This document shows, in pieces, positions 1-6,947 of a stretch of 31,554 nucleotides of DNA. The first letter of the stretch is position 1. Each line of letters opens with the position of its first letter. The stretch spans positions 1 to 31,554 of the IMG/VR virus record IMGVR_UViG_3300047157_000054. The stretch is one strand, 5' to 3'. The stretch comes from a virus. The position numbers and the translations under genes are program-made. Under the pieces are notes generated by a model that saw nothing but the letters and a program-made list of their open reading frames with translations, ran no database searches and was not told the origin of the DNA.

Positions 1-792
1 CCAGAGCTTCAAGAGGAGATGGATAAGGTAGTGGGACAAATGTCTCAAGCGTGGTGGCTAACTCCTAATGAAAAAAGAGCTGCTATGAGCTATGGCATGG
101 ATGATGATAACACTAAGTTAAATGATTATTATGTACCTGCGAATTTACTACCAATAGATGGCGAAATTATCCCAGAGATTGAAGATAAAAAAATAGATGT
201 AGATATATCTCAGATGTTTAAATCTCAAGTAATTAATACAGTAGATACATACACTACTATAGCAGAAGCTCAAGCAAGAGCTATAGAAATGGGAGGATCT
301 GGATACCATGAGCATATGTTTAATGGATCTACTGTATATATGCCTTTTGCAACTCATGCAGAATATGAAGCTGCTAAAAACAATCGACTAGAGGAATTTT
401 ATGCAGCTCAAAGACAGGAACAGGGATTTAACGAACAAATAGATTTTAATTCTATAGAAACAAAAGAAGATACTTATAAAGATTATCCGCAAGGTGCTAC
501 TAATAATGCCAGGAGGATGCTAGAATGGAGAGAGAAGTATGGCAGAGATGAGGTAAAAGGTGGGACTGCTGTAGGATGGCAGAGAGCAAACCAGTTAGCT
601 AATAGAGAAACCATTAGTTTATCAACTGTAAAAAGAGTTAATAGCTTTTTAGCACGCCATATAGAAAACGCTAAAATAGCAGATGAATTTAAAGATACGC
701 CTTGGAAGGATAAAGGTTATGTAGCTTATAATCTCTGGGGGGGTGCTGCTATGGTATCCTGGGCAAAAAAAATAGCGGAAAATGAAGGGTAA
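1..792 (+). CDS. Portal protein, C-terminal part (continues from 30394-31554)
   Basis: Position 1 is the first base of a codon that continues the frame open at the end of the window, so this is the 3' part of the portal gene; the joined protein is 650 aa. The first ~50 codons complete the HK97-type portal core. Two further modules follow. Window 235-385 holds a short motif region (AEAQARA, GSGYHEH, VYMPF) and 483-780 holds a conserved-looking segment (YPQGATNNAR, GWQRANQLANRE, WKDKGYVAYNLWGG). I recall both types from structural proteins of other phages, but they have no function I can name. Usual HK97-family portals are near 400-450 aa, so about 200 residues are extra. The portal forms the dodecameric DNA gate of the head. 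The stop overlaps the next ATG (TAATG), suggesting translational coupling. An internal ATG at 19 is not the true start. Confidence 0.88.
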   Translation, partial: PELQEEMDKVVGQMSQAWWLTPNEKRAAMSYGMDDDNTKLNDYYVPANLLPIDGEIIPEIEDKKIDVDISQMFKSQVINTVDTYTTIAEAQARAIEMGGSGYHEHMFNGSTVYMPFATHAEYEAAKNNRLEEFYAAQRQEQGFNEQIDFNSIETKEDTYKDYPQGATNNARRMLEWREKYGRDEVKGGTAVGWQRANQLANRETISLSTVKRVNSFLARHIENAKIADEFKDTPWKDKGYVAYNLWGGAAMVSWAKKIAENEG

Positions 793-2672
793 TGCTAAAA
801 AAAGCAAAACAATCCTGGAAGGATAACTTCGATAAGGTTCTATCTAGTTCAGAATCAAAAGAGTTTGCAAAGGTTCGTAAATATTACGATGACCAATATA
901 GGCAAGCTATTGATGGGTTTTTAAAAATGAATAAAACCACTGGATTCGATAACCTATTTAGAGTGGCGGATATAGCAGATATTTATAGCCAGATATATGT
1001 AAACATTGGAGTCAAGTTTGCAAAATGGTATGCTAAAAACTTTGATAAAGTAGTTTCTAAACAAACAGATGTATCTGGTTATACAGATATATGGGCGGAA
1101 AGATTTAACAATGTAAGTCAACAAATAGCAGCCGAAAGGGTTACACTTGTTTCTGGAACTGCAAAAGCAACTCTTGTAAAAGTATTTAAACGACTTTCAT
1201 CAGATCCAGAGTTTATGGTAATGAATGAGAGAGAAGCCAGTAGGATATTACGCCAGAAGTTCGGACAATATTCTAAGAGCCAGGCAGAGAGATTAGTGAG
1301 AACTGAAGCTACAAACGCTGCAAACTTTGCGACACTTCAAAGCGCTACAGATATGTTTGGTCAAGACAATTTGCAAAAGGAATGGATGACCGCTTTAGAT
1401 GGCAGAGAAAGACCAGCGCATAGAGCTGCTGATGGGCAAATAGTAGATTTTAAAGGAAGATTTAAGGTAGGGGGGGAATTATTATTTAATCCTGGAGATC
1501 CAGCAGGAAGTGCTAAAAATGTAGTTAATTGCAGATGCTCAACTGCGCCATTTCCTAAACCAGATGCTCAAGCTGCAGGAACTATAGAAGGATTTGGAGT
1601 GCCAACTCCAGGAACTCTGCCTGGAACTAAACCTCCAAAGCCGCCAACTGGTAGCTCTCTAAGTATATTAAAGCCAGTAAGAGAAGTGGTCGAGGAGGTA
1701 ACAGAAAAAGCTGATGATATAGCATTTAAAAGTATTAAAGAGGCAGAGGATTACTTTGCAAATAATTTAGGCGGTAAATTTACAGATTTAAAAGGAATGG
1801 ATCAAAGAATAGCTAATGATTTTGTAAATAGCATTCGTAAAATGCAATCTGAGTTCCCAGGATTAAAAGTTGAAACCTTAGCAACTTTACCAAAATACAG
1901 ACAAGCTGTTTTGGATGATGTAATGATCCAGATAAAAAAGTCACGATATTACAAAAAAATGTCAGAATTTTATGGTGTTGATAGATATGATAAATCTCTT
2001 ATAAAGAGATTAAGGAAAATTTTACATATACAGACATCAAATGCTACAGCTGCATTTCATTCTGGGAAAAACTTTAAATGGGGCGCTTATGGTATTGATG
2101 TTAATTTATCAAAGTATAGAGGTATAGTTTCAAAAAATAATTACTCTAAAAGAGGTTTTAACAAAGCAGTAGATGAAGGAAAAAAAATGAGGCAGCTTGA
2201 ATGGTGGTCAAAAGGAAGTGAGACAAATACATTTAAACATACTTCTATACATGAAATTGGACACGCTTTAGATGATCAAATACAGTTTTTTAAAGAGCCA
2301 GAGTTTATAAAATATTATGAAAGGACTAGAGGCAAAGGGGAGGACTATATATCAAATTCGCTTTCTAAACCATTTAAAGCAAATGCATATGTTAAAAACA
2401 ACTTGTCTGAGTATGGCAGCTATAATGAAAAAGAATTTATAGCTGAATCATTAGCTGAATTTTATAACTCAGAAAATCCTAGACAAATATCTAAGGATGT
2501 AGCTGAGATGATGAAAAGGTATTGGAAAAAAAGAAATAATAAATCAATGAATAAAAATCAAAAAATTAACTTAGATAATGAGTTTGATGAGTTTCCAGAA
2601 GGTTTTACTATTATAGTAGAACCATATGGCGGAGGTTTACATAAACCAGGCGATAATTACGATAAATTTTAG
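792..2672 (+). CDS. MuF-like minor head protein fused to a zinc-metallopeptidase-like C-terminal domain
   Basis: 626 aa. Residues ~1-255 look like a SPP1 gp7/Mu F head morphogenesis protein: RLVRTEATNAAN, then EWMTALDGRERPAHR, and the terminal cysteine motif VNCRCS with C247 and C249. A Pro/Gly-rich linker follows (~260-295). The C-terminal half carries HEIGH (H487-E488-x-x-H491) and, about 60 residues on, EFIAESLAEF (E548, E552, E556), the layout of a gluzincin-type zinc peptidase such as the anthrax lethal-factor-like group. MuF proteins sit inside the head near the portal and some carry C-terminal effector or toxin domains; by analogy this domain could be packaged and injected. Zinc binding, peptidase activity and targets are inference. 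Gene order portal-MuF-protease-capsid is classical. Confidence 0.82.
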   Translation: MLKKAKQSWKDNFDKVLSSSESKEFAKVRKYYDDQYRQAIDGFLKMNKTTGFDNLFRVADIADIYSQIYVNIGVKFAKWYAKNFDKVVSKQTDVSGYTDIWAERFNNVSQQIAAERVTLVSGTAKATLVKVFKRLSSDPEFMVMNEREASRILRQKFGQYSKSQAERLVRTEATNAANFATLQSATDMFGQDNLQKEWMTALDGRERPAHRAADGQIVDFKGRFKVGGELLFNPGDPAGSAKNVVNCRCSTAPFPKPDAQAAGTIEGFGVPTPGTLPGTKPPKPPTGSSLSILKPVREVVEEVTEKADDIAFKSIKEAEDYFANNLGGKFTDLKGMDQRIANDFVNSIRKMQSEFPGLKVETLATLPKYRQAVLDDVMIQIKKSRYYKKMSEFYGVDRYDKSLIKRLRKILHIQTSNATAAFHSGKNFKWGAYGIDVNLSKYRGIVSKNNYSKRGFNKAVDEGKKMRQLEWWSKGSETNTFKHTSIHEIGHALDDQIQFFKEPEFIKYYERTRGKGEDYISNSLSKPFKANAYVKNNLSEYGSYNEKEFIAESLAEFYNSENPRQISKDVAEMMKRYWKKRNNKSMNKNQKINLDNEFDEFPEGFTIIVEPYGGGLHKPGDNYDKF

Positions 2673-2678
2673 AATTAA

Positions 2679-2686
2679 TATATTTG
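2679..2686 (+). promoter_or_regulatory. Bacteroidetes -7 promoter box TATATTTG before prohead protease
   Basis: TATATTTG matches the Bacteroidetes TAnnTTTG consensus and ends 4 nt before the ATG at 2691. Initiation normally falls only a few bases downstream of this box, so a transcript from here would be leaderless or nearly so. No TTG at the -33 position is visible. Confidence 0.5.
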
Positions 2687-2690
2687 CAAT

Positions 2691-3383
2691 ATGAATACAA
2701 TCATTTATAAATCAACTCAGATAGGAGAGCTGCTAGATGCAGACACTTCTGCTGGAGTTGTCAAGGGATATGGATCTGTTTTTGGTAATGTCGACAGCGA
2801 TGGAGATGTAATTAATAAGGGAGCATACAAAAAAACAATACAAGAAAACGCCAGAAGGGTTAAATATTTATATCAGCACGATATGGATAAGCCACTGGGG
2901 AAAATGGTAAATCTCGAAGAGGATGACAAAGGTTTAATATTTGAGGCGCATATACCTAAAACACAATTAGGTAAAGATGTAGTCGAATTAATGAAAGCTG
3001 GAGTTATTACTGAAAATTCTGTAGGGATTTTGCCATTACAAAAAGAAATGGGATCTGATGGGTATCGTCACTTAAATGAGGTGAAACTGTTTGAGATCTC
3101 AGCTGTAACACTTGCAGCAAACGACCAGGCAATGATTATGGATGTAAAAGGAAACGTAGATCCAGAAAAAATTGCTAAAAGATTCGATAAACTCGCTCAA
3201 TTAATCAGAAAGGGAGAAATCTCTGATGATCTGGGATACGCCTTAGAGGCGGAAATATTAAAGCTAAAATCTATTTATGTTAATGTCACTCAGCCGACTG
3301 ATATACAAGTCACTGAGCCGATCGAGGTAAAAGCAGACAATAGCGATATTTATAATTATTTGTTTAACACTCTAAAAAAATAA
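2691..3383 (+). CDS. HK97-family prohead protease
   Basis: 230 aa, typical of the U35/S78 prohead protease family that trims capsid delta domains during head maturation. Visible hallmarks are GYGSVFGNVDSDGD near residues 26-39, the catalytic histidine in YQHD (H63) and the nucleophile serine in ENSVGI (S110), followed by LFEISAVTLAAN, the usual motif near the end of the core. The ~75-residue tail (DPEKIAKRFDKL onward) is outside the catalytic fold and may be a scaffolding or propeptide segment. Its ATG sits just behind a TATATTTG promoter box and the capsid gene follows after 2 nt, so both are probably co-transcribed. Family assignment is secure; the tail function is unknown. Confidence 0.93.
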   Translation: MNTIIYKSTQIGELLDADTSAGVVKGYGSVFGNVDSDGDVINKGAYKKTIQENARRVKYLYQHDMDKPLGKMVNLEEDDKGLIFEAHIPKTQLGKDVVELMKAGVITENSVGILPLQKEMGSDGYRHLNEVKLFEISAVTLAANDQAMIMDVKGNVDPEKIAKRFDKLAQLIRKGEISDDLGYALEAEILKLKSIYVNVTQPTDIQVTEPIEVKADNSDIYNYLFNTLKK

Positions 3384-3385
3384 TA

Positions 3386-4600
3386 ATGGAGGATAATGTA
3401 AAAAAAGAACTCGATCAAATTGGCAACATTGTTGACGAAAGAATCGAGAAAGCATTTAACCAGGCAAAAGATAACGCCAAAGGTGAAATGGAATCATCTC
3501 TTAAATCAGAGATTGATAATTTAACTACACAATATGTAGAGAAAAATGATGCTCTTAATAAGAGAATGGATGAAATGGAGCTAGCTGCTAAGAAAACACT
3601 TTCTGGCGCTTCTCAGCAATCATTTAAGTCAGCTATCGAAGGCGCATTAAATGAAGGTGCTATCGAAGCAATGACTAAAGGTAATTCTAACGCTGCTAGA
3701 TTTGAGGTGAAAGCTGATATGTCTATAGGAGCTGATATTACTGGAGTAGTAGCTGGAGAAACTGTAGTAGATGCAATTAAGTTTGATCCTAGTAGATCAA
3801 CTCACATCCGCTCTTTAATTCCTCAAGGTTCTACTGATGCGCAAACTATTAGATTCCCAAAAGAATCTGCTTATAGTGATAACGCTGCTGCAACTGCTGA
3901 AGCTGCTGCATTTGGTCAGTCAGATTTTAATCTAGTTGCAACTTCTGTAAATGTCGAGAAAATCGGTACTTACATGAGAATAACTGGAGAAATGCTTGAT
4001 GATGTAAAACAGCTAACTTCTTATCTATCTGCTAGAGTACCTGAAAAAGTACTTTCTGTAGAGGATACTGAAATCCTTAATGGTGACGGATCATCTCCAA
4101 ATTTAGATGGTTTATTTACTGATGGAACTGCTTTCACTACATCTGCTGGAGGTTTATTTTATCACGCGATAGAATCAGCTAATGAATTTGATGTATTAGT
4201 AGTAGCTCTAAATCAATTAGGTTTATTAAACTATCAAGCTGATAGCATTTTATTAAATCCAACTGATCTTCATAAAATGATTTTACTGAAATCTACTGCA
4301 AATGAATATTTGAGAAATCAGATTTTCAGCGGTATTCAGCCAACAATCAATGGAGTTCCTGTTACAGTAAATACTGCTGTACCTAATGGGAAGTTTTTAG
4401 TAGGTAATTTACGTCAAGCGACTCAGCTTTGGATTCGTGAGAATCTAGCTGTAGAGTTTTCTAGAGAAGATAGCGATAACTTCCAGAAAAACTTTGTGAC
4501 TGTTCGTGCAATGGAAAGAGTAGCTTTGACTAATTATCAGCCAAACGCTATTGTTCAAGGTACGTTTAGCACTGCTAAAACTGCTTTAGAAACTTCATAA
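3386..4600 (+). CDS. Major capsid protein, HK97 fold
   Basis: 404 aa. Residues 1-~75 are charged and heptad-like (KKELDQIGNIVDERIEKAF, YVEKNDALNKRMDEMEL), matching the coiled-coil delta/scaffold domain that the adjacent protease removes. The shell part contains RFPKES, a long beta-rich E-loop-like region, and VEKIGTYMRITGEMLDD, characteristic of the Phage_capsid family; it ends with an A-domain-like strand set (ERVALTNYQPNAIVQGTF). The cleavage point is inferred to lie near residues ~100-115 and cannot be read from sequence alone. It directly follows the protease (2 nt gap). A strong terminator begins 42 nt after the stop, closing the head unit. Confidence 0.92.
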   Translation: MEDNVKKELDQIGNIVDERIEKAFNQAKDNAKGEMESSLKSEIDNLTTQYVEKNDALNKRMDEMELAAKKTLSGASQQSFKSAIEGALNEGAIEAMTKGNSNAARFEVKADMSIGADITGVVAGETVVDAIKFDPSRSTHIRSLIPQGSTDAQTIRFPKESAYSDNAAATAEAAAFGQSDFNLVATSVNVEKIGTYMRITGEMLDDVKQLTSYLSARVPEKVLSVEDTEILNGDGSSPNLDGLFTDGTAFTTSAGGLFYHAIESANEFDVLVVALNQLGLLNYQADSILLNPTDLHKMILLKSTANEYLRNQIFSGIQPTINGVPVTVNTAVPNGKFLVGNLRQATQLWIRENLAVEFSREDSDNFQKNFVTVRAMERVALTNYQPNAIVQGTFSTAKTALETS

Positions 4601-4641
4601 GAAGCTATATAGAGTAGATTAGCATAATGCTAAATTTGATT

Positions 4642-4680
4642 AAAAGGGTGTCTTTTTTTAGGATACCCTTTTTTTATTGT
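4642..4680 (+). terminator. Rho-independent terminator after the capsid gene
   Basis: An 11-bp stem (4642-4652 with 4662-4672, one G-U pair) with a 9-nt loop and a T tract follows the capsid stop. It ends the head operon and forms the left border of the accessory island. Confidence 0.85.
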
Positions 4681-4691
4681 CTAGAAATAAC

Positions 4692-4740
4692 TTTCCTCAT
4701 ATATTTGGAATTTCCAAATTAATTTGTAATTTCGAGGAAA
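4692..4740 (+). promoter_or_regulatory. Promoter with nested inverted repeats (candidate operator)
   Basis: TATATTTG at 4700-4707 fits the TAnnTTTG box. Overlapping it is a near-perfect palindrome, ATTTGGAA-T-TTCCAAAT (4703-4719). An outer inverted repeat, TTTCCTC (4692-4698) with GAGGAAA (4734-4740), encloses both. A dyad covering the box and likely start point is what a repressor operator looks like; a folded 5' leader is the alternative. The next ATG is at 4756. Confidence 0.5.
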
Positions 4741-4755
4741 CAAACATTATTAAAT

Positions 4756-4917
4756 ATGAAAAATAAGATTCAAAAATTCAAAAAATCTGATGAATATATA
4801 GTTTTATCAGAAATGTTTAAACCCAGGATATTATTACAGGGTTTGCTATTAAATTTAATTGCTTTTGCAAGTATGTATGGAGCTTTAGAATTATGGTTAA
4901 TTATTAAATTTAGTTAA
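4756..4917 (+). CDS. Small putative membrane protein (53 aa)
   Basis: Starts at the first ATG behind the palindrome-bearing promoter. Residues 1-~25 are polar and basic, then ILLQGLLLNLIAFASMYGAL and LWLIIKF form a hydrophobic stretch long enough for one membrane helix, possibly a helical hairpin. I do not recognise a family. It opens a chain of four overlapping or abutting tiny genes (4756-5364) bounded by terminators. Placement suggests an accessory role at the host membrane, such as superinfection exclusion, but that is inference from context only. Confidence 0.55.
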   Translation: MKNKIQKFKKSDEYIVLSEMFKPRILLQGLLLNLIAFASMYGALELWLIIKFS

Positions 4918-4918
4918 T

Positions 4919-5065
4919 GTGGATTTGCAGCAAAAGGTTAGATCTGCTTTAATACTGGGATTTTTTGCCTGGGGTACATCCCTGGGCATTAGATACCAGG
5001 CAGCATGGGATGCTTTAGCTATGTATATTTTAGCGTTTATTATGATTAGATATGGCAAAGAATAA
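4919..5065 (+). CDS. Small putative membrane protein (48 aa, GTG start)
   Basis: The only reasonable start is GTG at 4919, one base after the preceding stop, so it depends on an alternative start and translational coupling. The product begins VDLQQKVRSALILGFFAWG and contains two hydrophobic segments (ALILGFFAWGTSLGI and ALAMYILAFIMI) separated by RYQAAWD, the outline of a two-helix membrane mini-protein. Holin-like topology is possible, but a better holin candidate lies beside the endolysin. The reading frame overlaps the next gene by 14 nt. No family recognised. Confidence 0.5.
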   Translation: MDLQQKVRSALILGFFAWGTSLGIRYQAAWDALAMYILAFIMIRYGKE

Positions 5066-5219
5066 ACCTAGTATTCATAATAGAGAAATTGATCCTCAAG
5101 AATTTTATCTTAATAGTATTCAGAATATTACAGGTAAAATGACTCCAGCGGATTATTACTATCTTAGTGATAAGATAATGGACATATCAAACAGATTAGA
5201 AGCGATAAAGAATAGATAA
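5052..5219 (+). CDS. Small protein of unknown function (55 aa)
   Basis: ATG at 5052 lies inside the end of the previous frame. The product is polar, with a helical second half (MTPADYYYLSDKIMDISNRL) that could pair with a partner. No cysteine motif, signal peptide or membrane segment is visible. It is kept as a gene because it fills the space between two overlapping neighbours and its stop sits one base before the next ATG. Function unknown. Confidence 0.5.
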   Translation: MAKNKPSIHNREIDPQEFYLNSIQNITGKMTPADYYYLSDKIMDISNRLEAIKNR

Positions 5220-5220
5220 A

Positions 5221-5364
5221 ATGACTTTTATAAAAAATAATTATATAGCTAGTGGTTACACTCCTCCAGATGATTATGAGGGGGGTTATTGCAGGGTTTG
5301 TGATAAACCTAGCTATGGCGATGATATTTGCAGTTCACAATGCTTTGATGCATTCATGTTGTGA
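5221..5364 (+). CDS. Small zinc-finger-like protein (47 aa)
   Basis: 47 aa with two cysteine pairs: CRVC (C24, C27) and CSSQC (C37, C41), spaced like a compact zinc ribbon or treble-clef knuckle. The rest is Tyr/Asp-rich (YTPPDDYEGG). Metal binding is inferred from the spacing; nucleic-acid or protein binding cannot be decided. Last gene of the four-gene chain; a terminator follows 22 nt after its stop. It starts one base after the preceding stop. Confidence 0.55.
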   Translation: MTFIKNNYIASGYTPPDDYEGGYCRVCDKPSYGDDICSSQCFDAFML

Positions 5365-5386
5365 TTTTTTTCATTTGTTTTTAGTT

Positions 5387-5423
5387 AAAAACCCTGGGCG
5401 AAATACTGTCTAGGGTTTTTTTT
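5387..5423 (+). terminator. Rho-independent terminator closing the four-gene cassette
   Basis: AAAAACCCT (5387-5395) pairs with AGGGTTTTT (5412-5420); the loop can pair further through G-U contacts. The 3' arm runs into a T tract. It separates the small-gene cassette from the nuclease gene, whose promoter box begins only about 2 nt later. Confidence 0.82.
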
Positions 5424-5424
5424 G

Positions 5425-5432
5425 TAGCTTTG
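5425..5432 (+). promoter_or_regulatory. -7 promoter box TAGCTTTG
   Basis: TAGCTTTG fits TAnnTTTG and lies between the preceding terminator and the GTG at 5438, leaving 5 nt to the start codon. This geometry implies a leaderless message. No clear -33 TTG is visible. Confidence 0.5.
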
Positions 5433-5437
5433 ATTTC

Positions 5438-5812
5438 GTGGATAACAATCAGAGAGGATGCTTAGCAGAGTATTTATTTGCTACTGAGTGCATGAAACGA
5501 GGTTACCAGGTTTCTATGCCATTAATGGATTCCTCTCTTTACGACTGTATTGTAGACACTGGGAAAAATCTTTTAAAACTCCAGATAAAATCATCAATTA
5601 AAACGCCAGATAATGATAGACATAATAGTGTACATATTCCATTGCAAAACAATAAGCGCTACTACTCTAAAGAAAAAATTGACTACTTTGCTGTTTGGAG
5701 CGAGTTTTTTAGCGGCTGGTTTGTTTTTAAAAATAATGGAGAAATGCAGTCAATTAGAGTTTCACTAACTGGCAAGAATAAAAAATATTTTAATAACTTT
5801 GCATTTGAATAG
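5438..5812 (+). CDS. PD-(D/E)XK nuclease-like protein, stand-alone accessory gene
   Basis: 124 aa from a GTG start. The N-terminus resembles small PD-(D/E)XK proteins of the PDDEXK_5 or resolvase-like type: RGCLAEYLF with E11, YDCIVD with D36, and LKLQIKSS with Q49-x-K51, followed by KIDYFAVW. The acidic residue of the (D/E)xK pair is Gln here, a variant known in parts of the superfamily, so catalysis is plausible but unproven. It stands alone between two terminators with its own promoter box, the arrangement of a phage moron. Possible roles are DNA processing or attack on competing DNA. GTG was chosen because no in-frame ATG precedes the E11 motif region. Confidence 0.72.
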   Translation: MDNNQRGCLAEYLFATECMKRGYQVSMPLMDSSLYDCIVDTGKNLLKLQIKSSIKTPDNDRHNSVHIPLQNNKRYYSKEKIDYFAVWSEFFSGWFVFKNNGEMQSIRVSLTGKNKKYFNNFAFE

Positions 5813-5842
5813 AATTTTTTCGTTCATAGTTTGTTTGATTTG

Positions 5843-5876
5843 AAAGGCGCTTCCTACTAGGTGGCGCTTTTTTTTT
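5843..5876 (+). terminator. Rho-independent terminator after the nuclease gene
   Basis: AAAGGCGC (5843-5850) pairs with GCGCTTTT (5864-5871, one G-U). An inner CCT/AGG helix caps it and nine T follow (5868-5876). It forms the right border of the accessory island. Confidence 0.85.
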
Positions 5877-5883
5877 ATCTTTG
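5876..5883 (+). promoter_or_regulatory. -7 promoter box TATCTTTG before the connector genes
   Basis: TATCTTTG begins on the last T of the terminator and lies 16 nt before the ATG at 5900. It probably restarts transcription for the head-tail connector group. Confidence 0.55.
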
Positions 5884-5899
5884 CTTTAAATAATAAAAT

Positions 5900-6097
5900 A
5901 TGAAAATCAAAATTATTAAAGATGTCTATTCTAGTACTGGATGGCGCAAAGAAGGAGAAATAATTACACTAGATTCTAAAGTAGCTAGACACTATATCCA
6001 AAAGGGAATAGGTATAGAATATAAAGAAGAGAAGGCAGCTAAAGAAACTAAAGAAGCTAAAACTCCAAAAAAAAGAATCACTAAATCCAAGAAATAA
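5900..6097 (+). CDS. Small basic-tailed protein before the connector (65 aa)
   Basis: The N-terminal ~40 residues (MKIKIIKDVYSSTGWRKEGE, then ARHYIQKGIGIEY) look like a small beta-rich domain of the kind often found just before gp6-like connectors in Bacteroidetes phages. Residues 43-65 are an alternating Lys/Glu/Thr tail ending KKRITKSKK. No function is known to me; a head-joining or head-surface role is suggested by position only. The stop overlaps the next ATG (TAATG). Confidence 0.75.
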   Translation: MKIKIIKDVYSSTGWRKEGEIITLDSKVARHYIQKGIGIEYKEEKAAKETKEAKTPKKRITKSKK

Positions 6098-6615
6098 TGC
6101 CTCAAGCTAAAATAACAGCTACTACTGGATCAGAGATAGTTACAGTATCTGATGCTAAAAACTTTATCAGAATAGATACTAGCGATGATGATGCGCTGCT
6201 AGGTAATATGATAAAGCAAGCACGCATCTGGTGCGAGAATTATATAGGTAAAGACATTGTAGCAAAAACCAGAAAATATTATTTAGAAAAAGCCAGCAGC
6301 AGGTTTGAAATACCATTTTCACCTATCGCCAGCATTGCCTCAGTAACTGTAGAAGGTGTTAGTTCTAGCTATACTACTTATGGAATAAATGAGGATATTA
6401 TTGAGCTTGATAATTTAGGTACAAATAAAGAAATTATAGTAACATATACTACAGCTGGTTTAGATGATGCGCTTTTACAGCAAGCTATTTTGCAGTTTGT
6501 TTCAAGTATATACGATAATAGAGCTGACTTTATAGTAATGCAGGGAGTTTCTTTTGTTGAGATTCCTACTAATGTAGAGCATATTTTAGCTCCTTATAAA
6601 AATGCTTTTATTTAA
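6097..6615 (+). CDS. Head-tail connector protein (gp6-like)
   Basis: 172 aa. VTVSDAKNFIRIDTSDDDALLGNMI followed by ARIWCENYIGKDIV is the signature of the HK97 gp6 / Phage_connect_1 adaptor that forms a ring under the portal. A beta-strand section with ITVTYTTAGL-like character follows, then a helical C-terminus. Order connector-closure-gp10-terminator downstream agrees. Length is slightly above the usual ~100 aa core, with a C-terminal extension common in Bacteroidetes phages. The stop overlaps the next start. Confidence 0.85.
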   Translation: MPQAKITATTGSEIVTVSDAKNFIRIDTSDDDALLGNMIKQARIWCENYIGKDIVAKTRKYYLEKASSRFEIPFSPIASIASVTVEGVSSSYTTYGINEDIIELDNLGTNKEIIVTYTTAGLDDALLQQAILQFVSSIYDNRADFIVMQGVSFVEIPTNVEHILAPYKNAFI

Positions 6616-6947
6616 TGGATGCTGGCAAATTAGACACTAGAGTAGAAATTAAAACTCTAAGCAAAACAGCCGATGGATTTGGTGGCTTTACATCTACAGC
6701 TAGCGTAGCTGCAACAATATGGGCATATGTTAGAGAGGTTAAAGGAGACATACAAACTAATGAATATACCAGAGGTAGATACTTAGATATTGATATTATT
6801 ATAAGAGATAAAACTTTTGATGCTAATAGTATAAATGAATCTACTATTTTAAAAATTCAAAGTAAAGCTGGAGATTATAGAATAACAGGTATTTTTGAAG
6901 GGTTTAAAAATAAATTTGTTAAAATATCAGCAACAAAAAGAGATTAA
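6615..6947 (+). CDS. Head closure / head-tail joining protein
   Basis: 110 aa, matching the SPP1 gp16 / phage head-tail joining family in length and outline: MDAGKLDTRVEIKTLSKTAD at the start, GGF, WAYVREVKGD, and the closing strand motif GDYRITGIFEG. It plugs the connector and provides the tail docking surface. It starts within the stop of the gp6-like gene and abuts the next gene without a gap. Confidence 0.85.
   Translation: MDAGKLDTRVEIKTLSKTADGFGGFTSTASVAATIWAYVREVKGDIQTNEYTRGRYLDIDIIIRDKTFDANSINESTILKIQSKAGDYRITGIFEGFKNKFVKISATKRD

Noticed and set aside
4719-4726. Second promoter box TTAATTTG next to the palindrome
   Set aside because: It has one base too few between TA and TTTG; TATATTTG at 4700 fits the consensus better.
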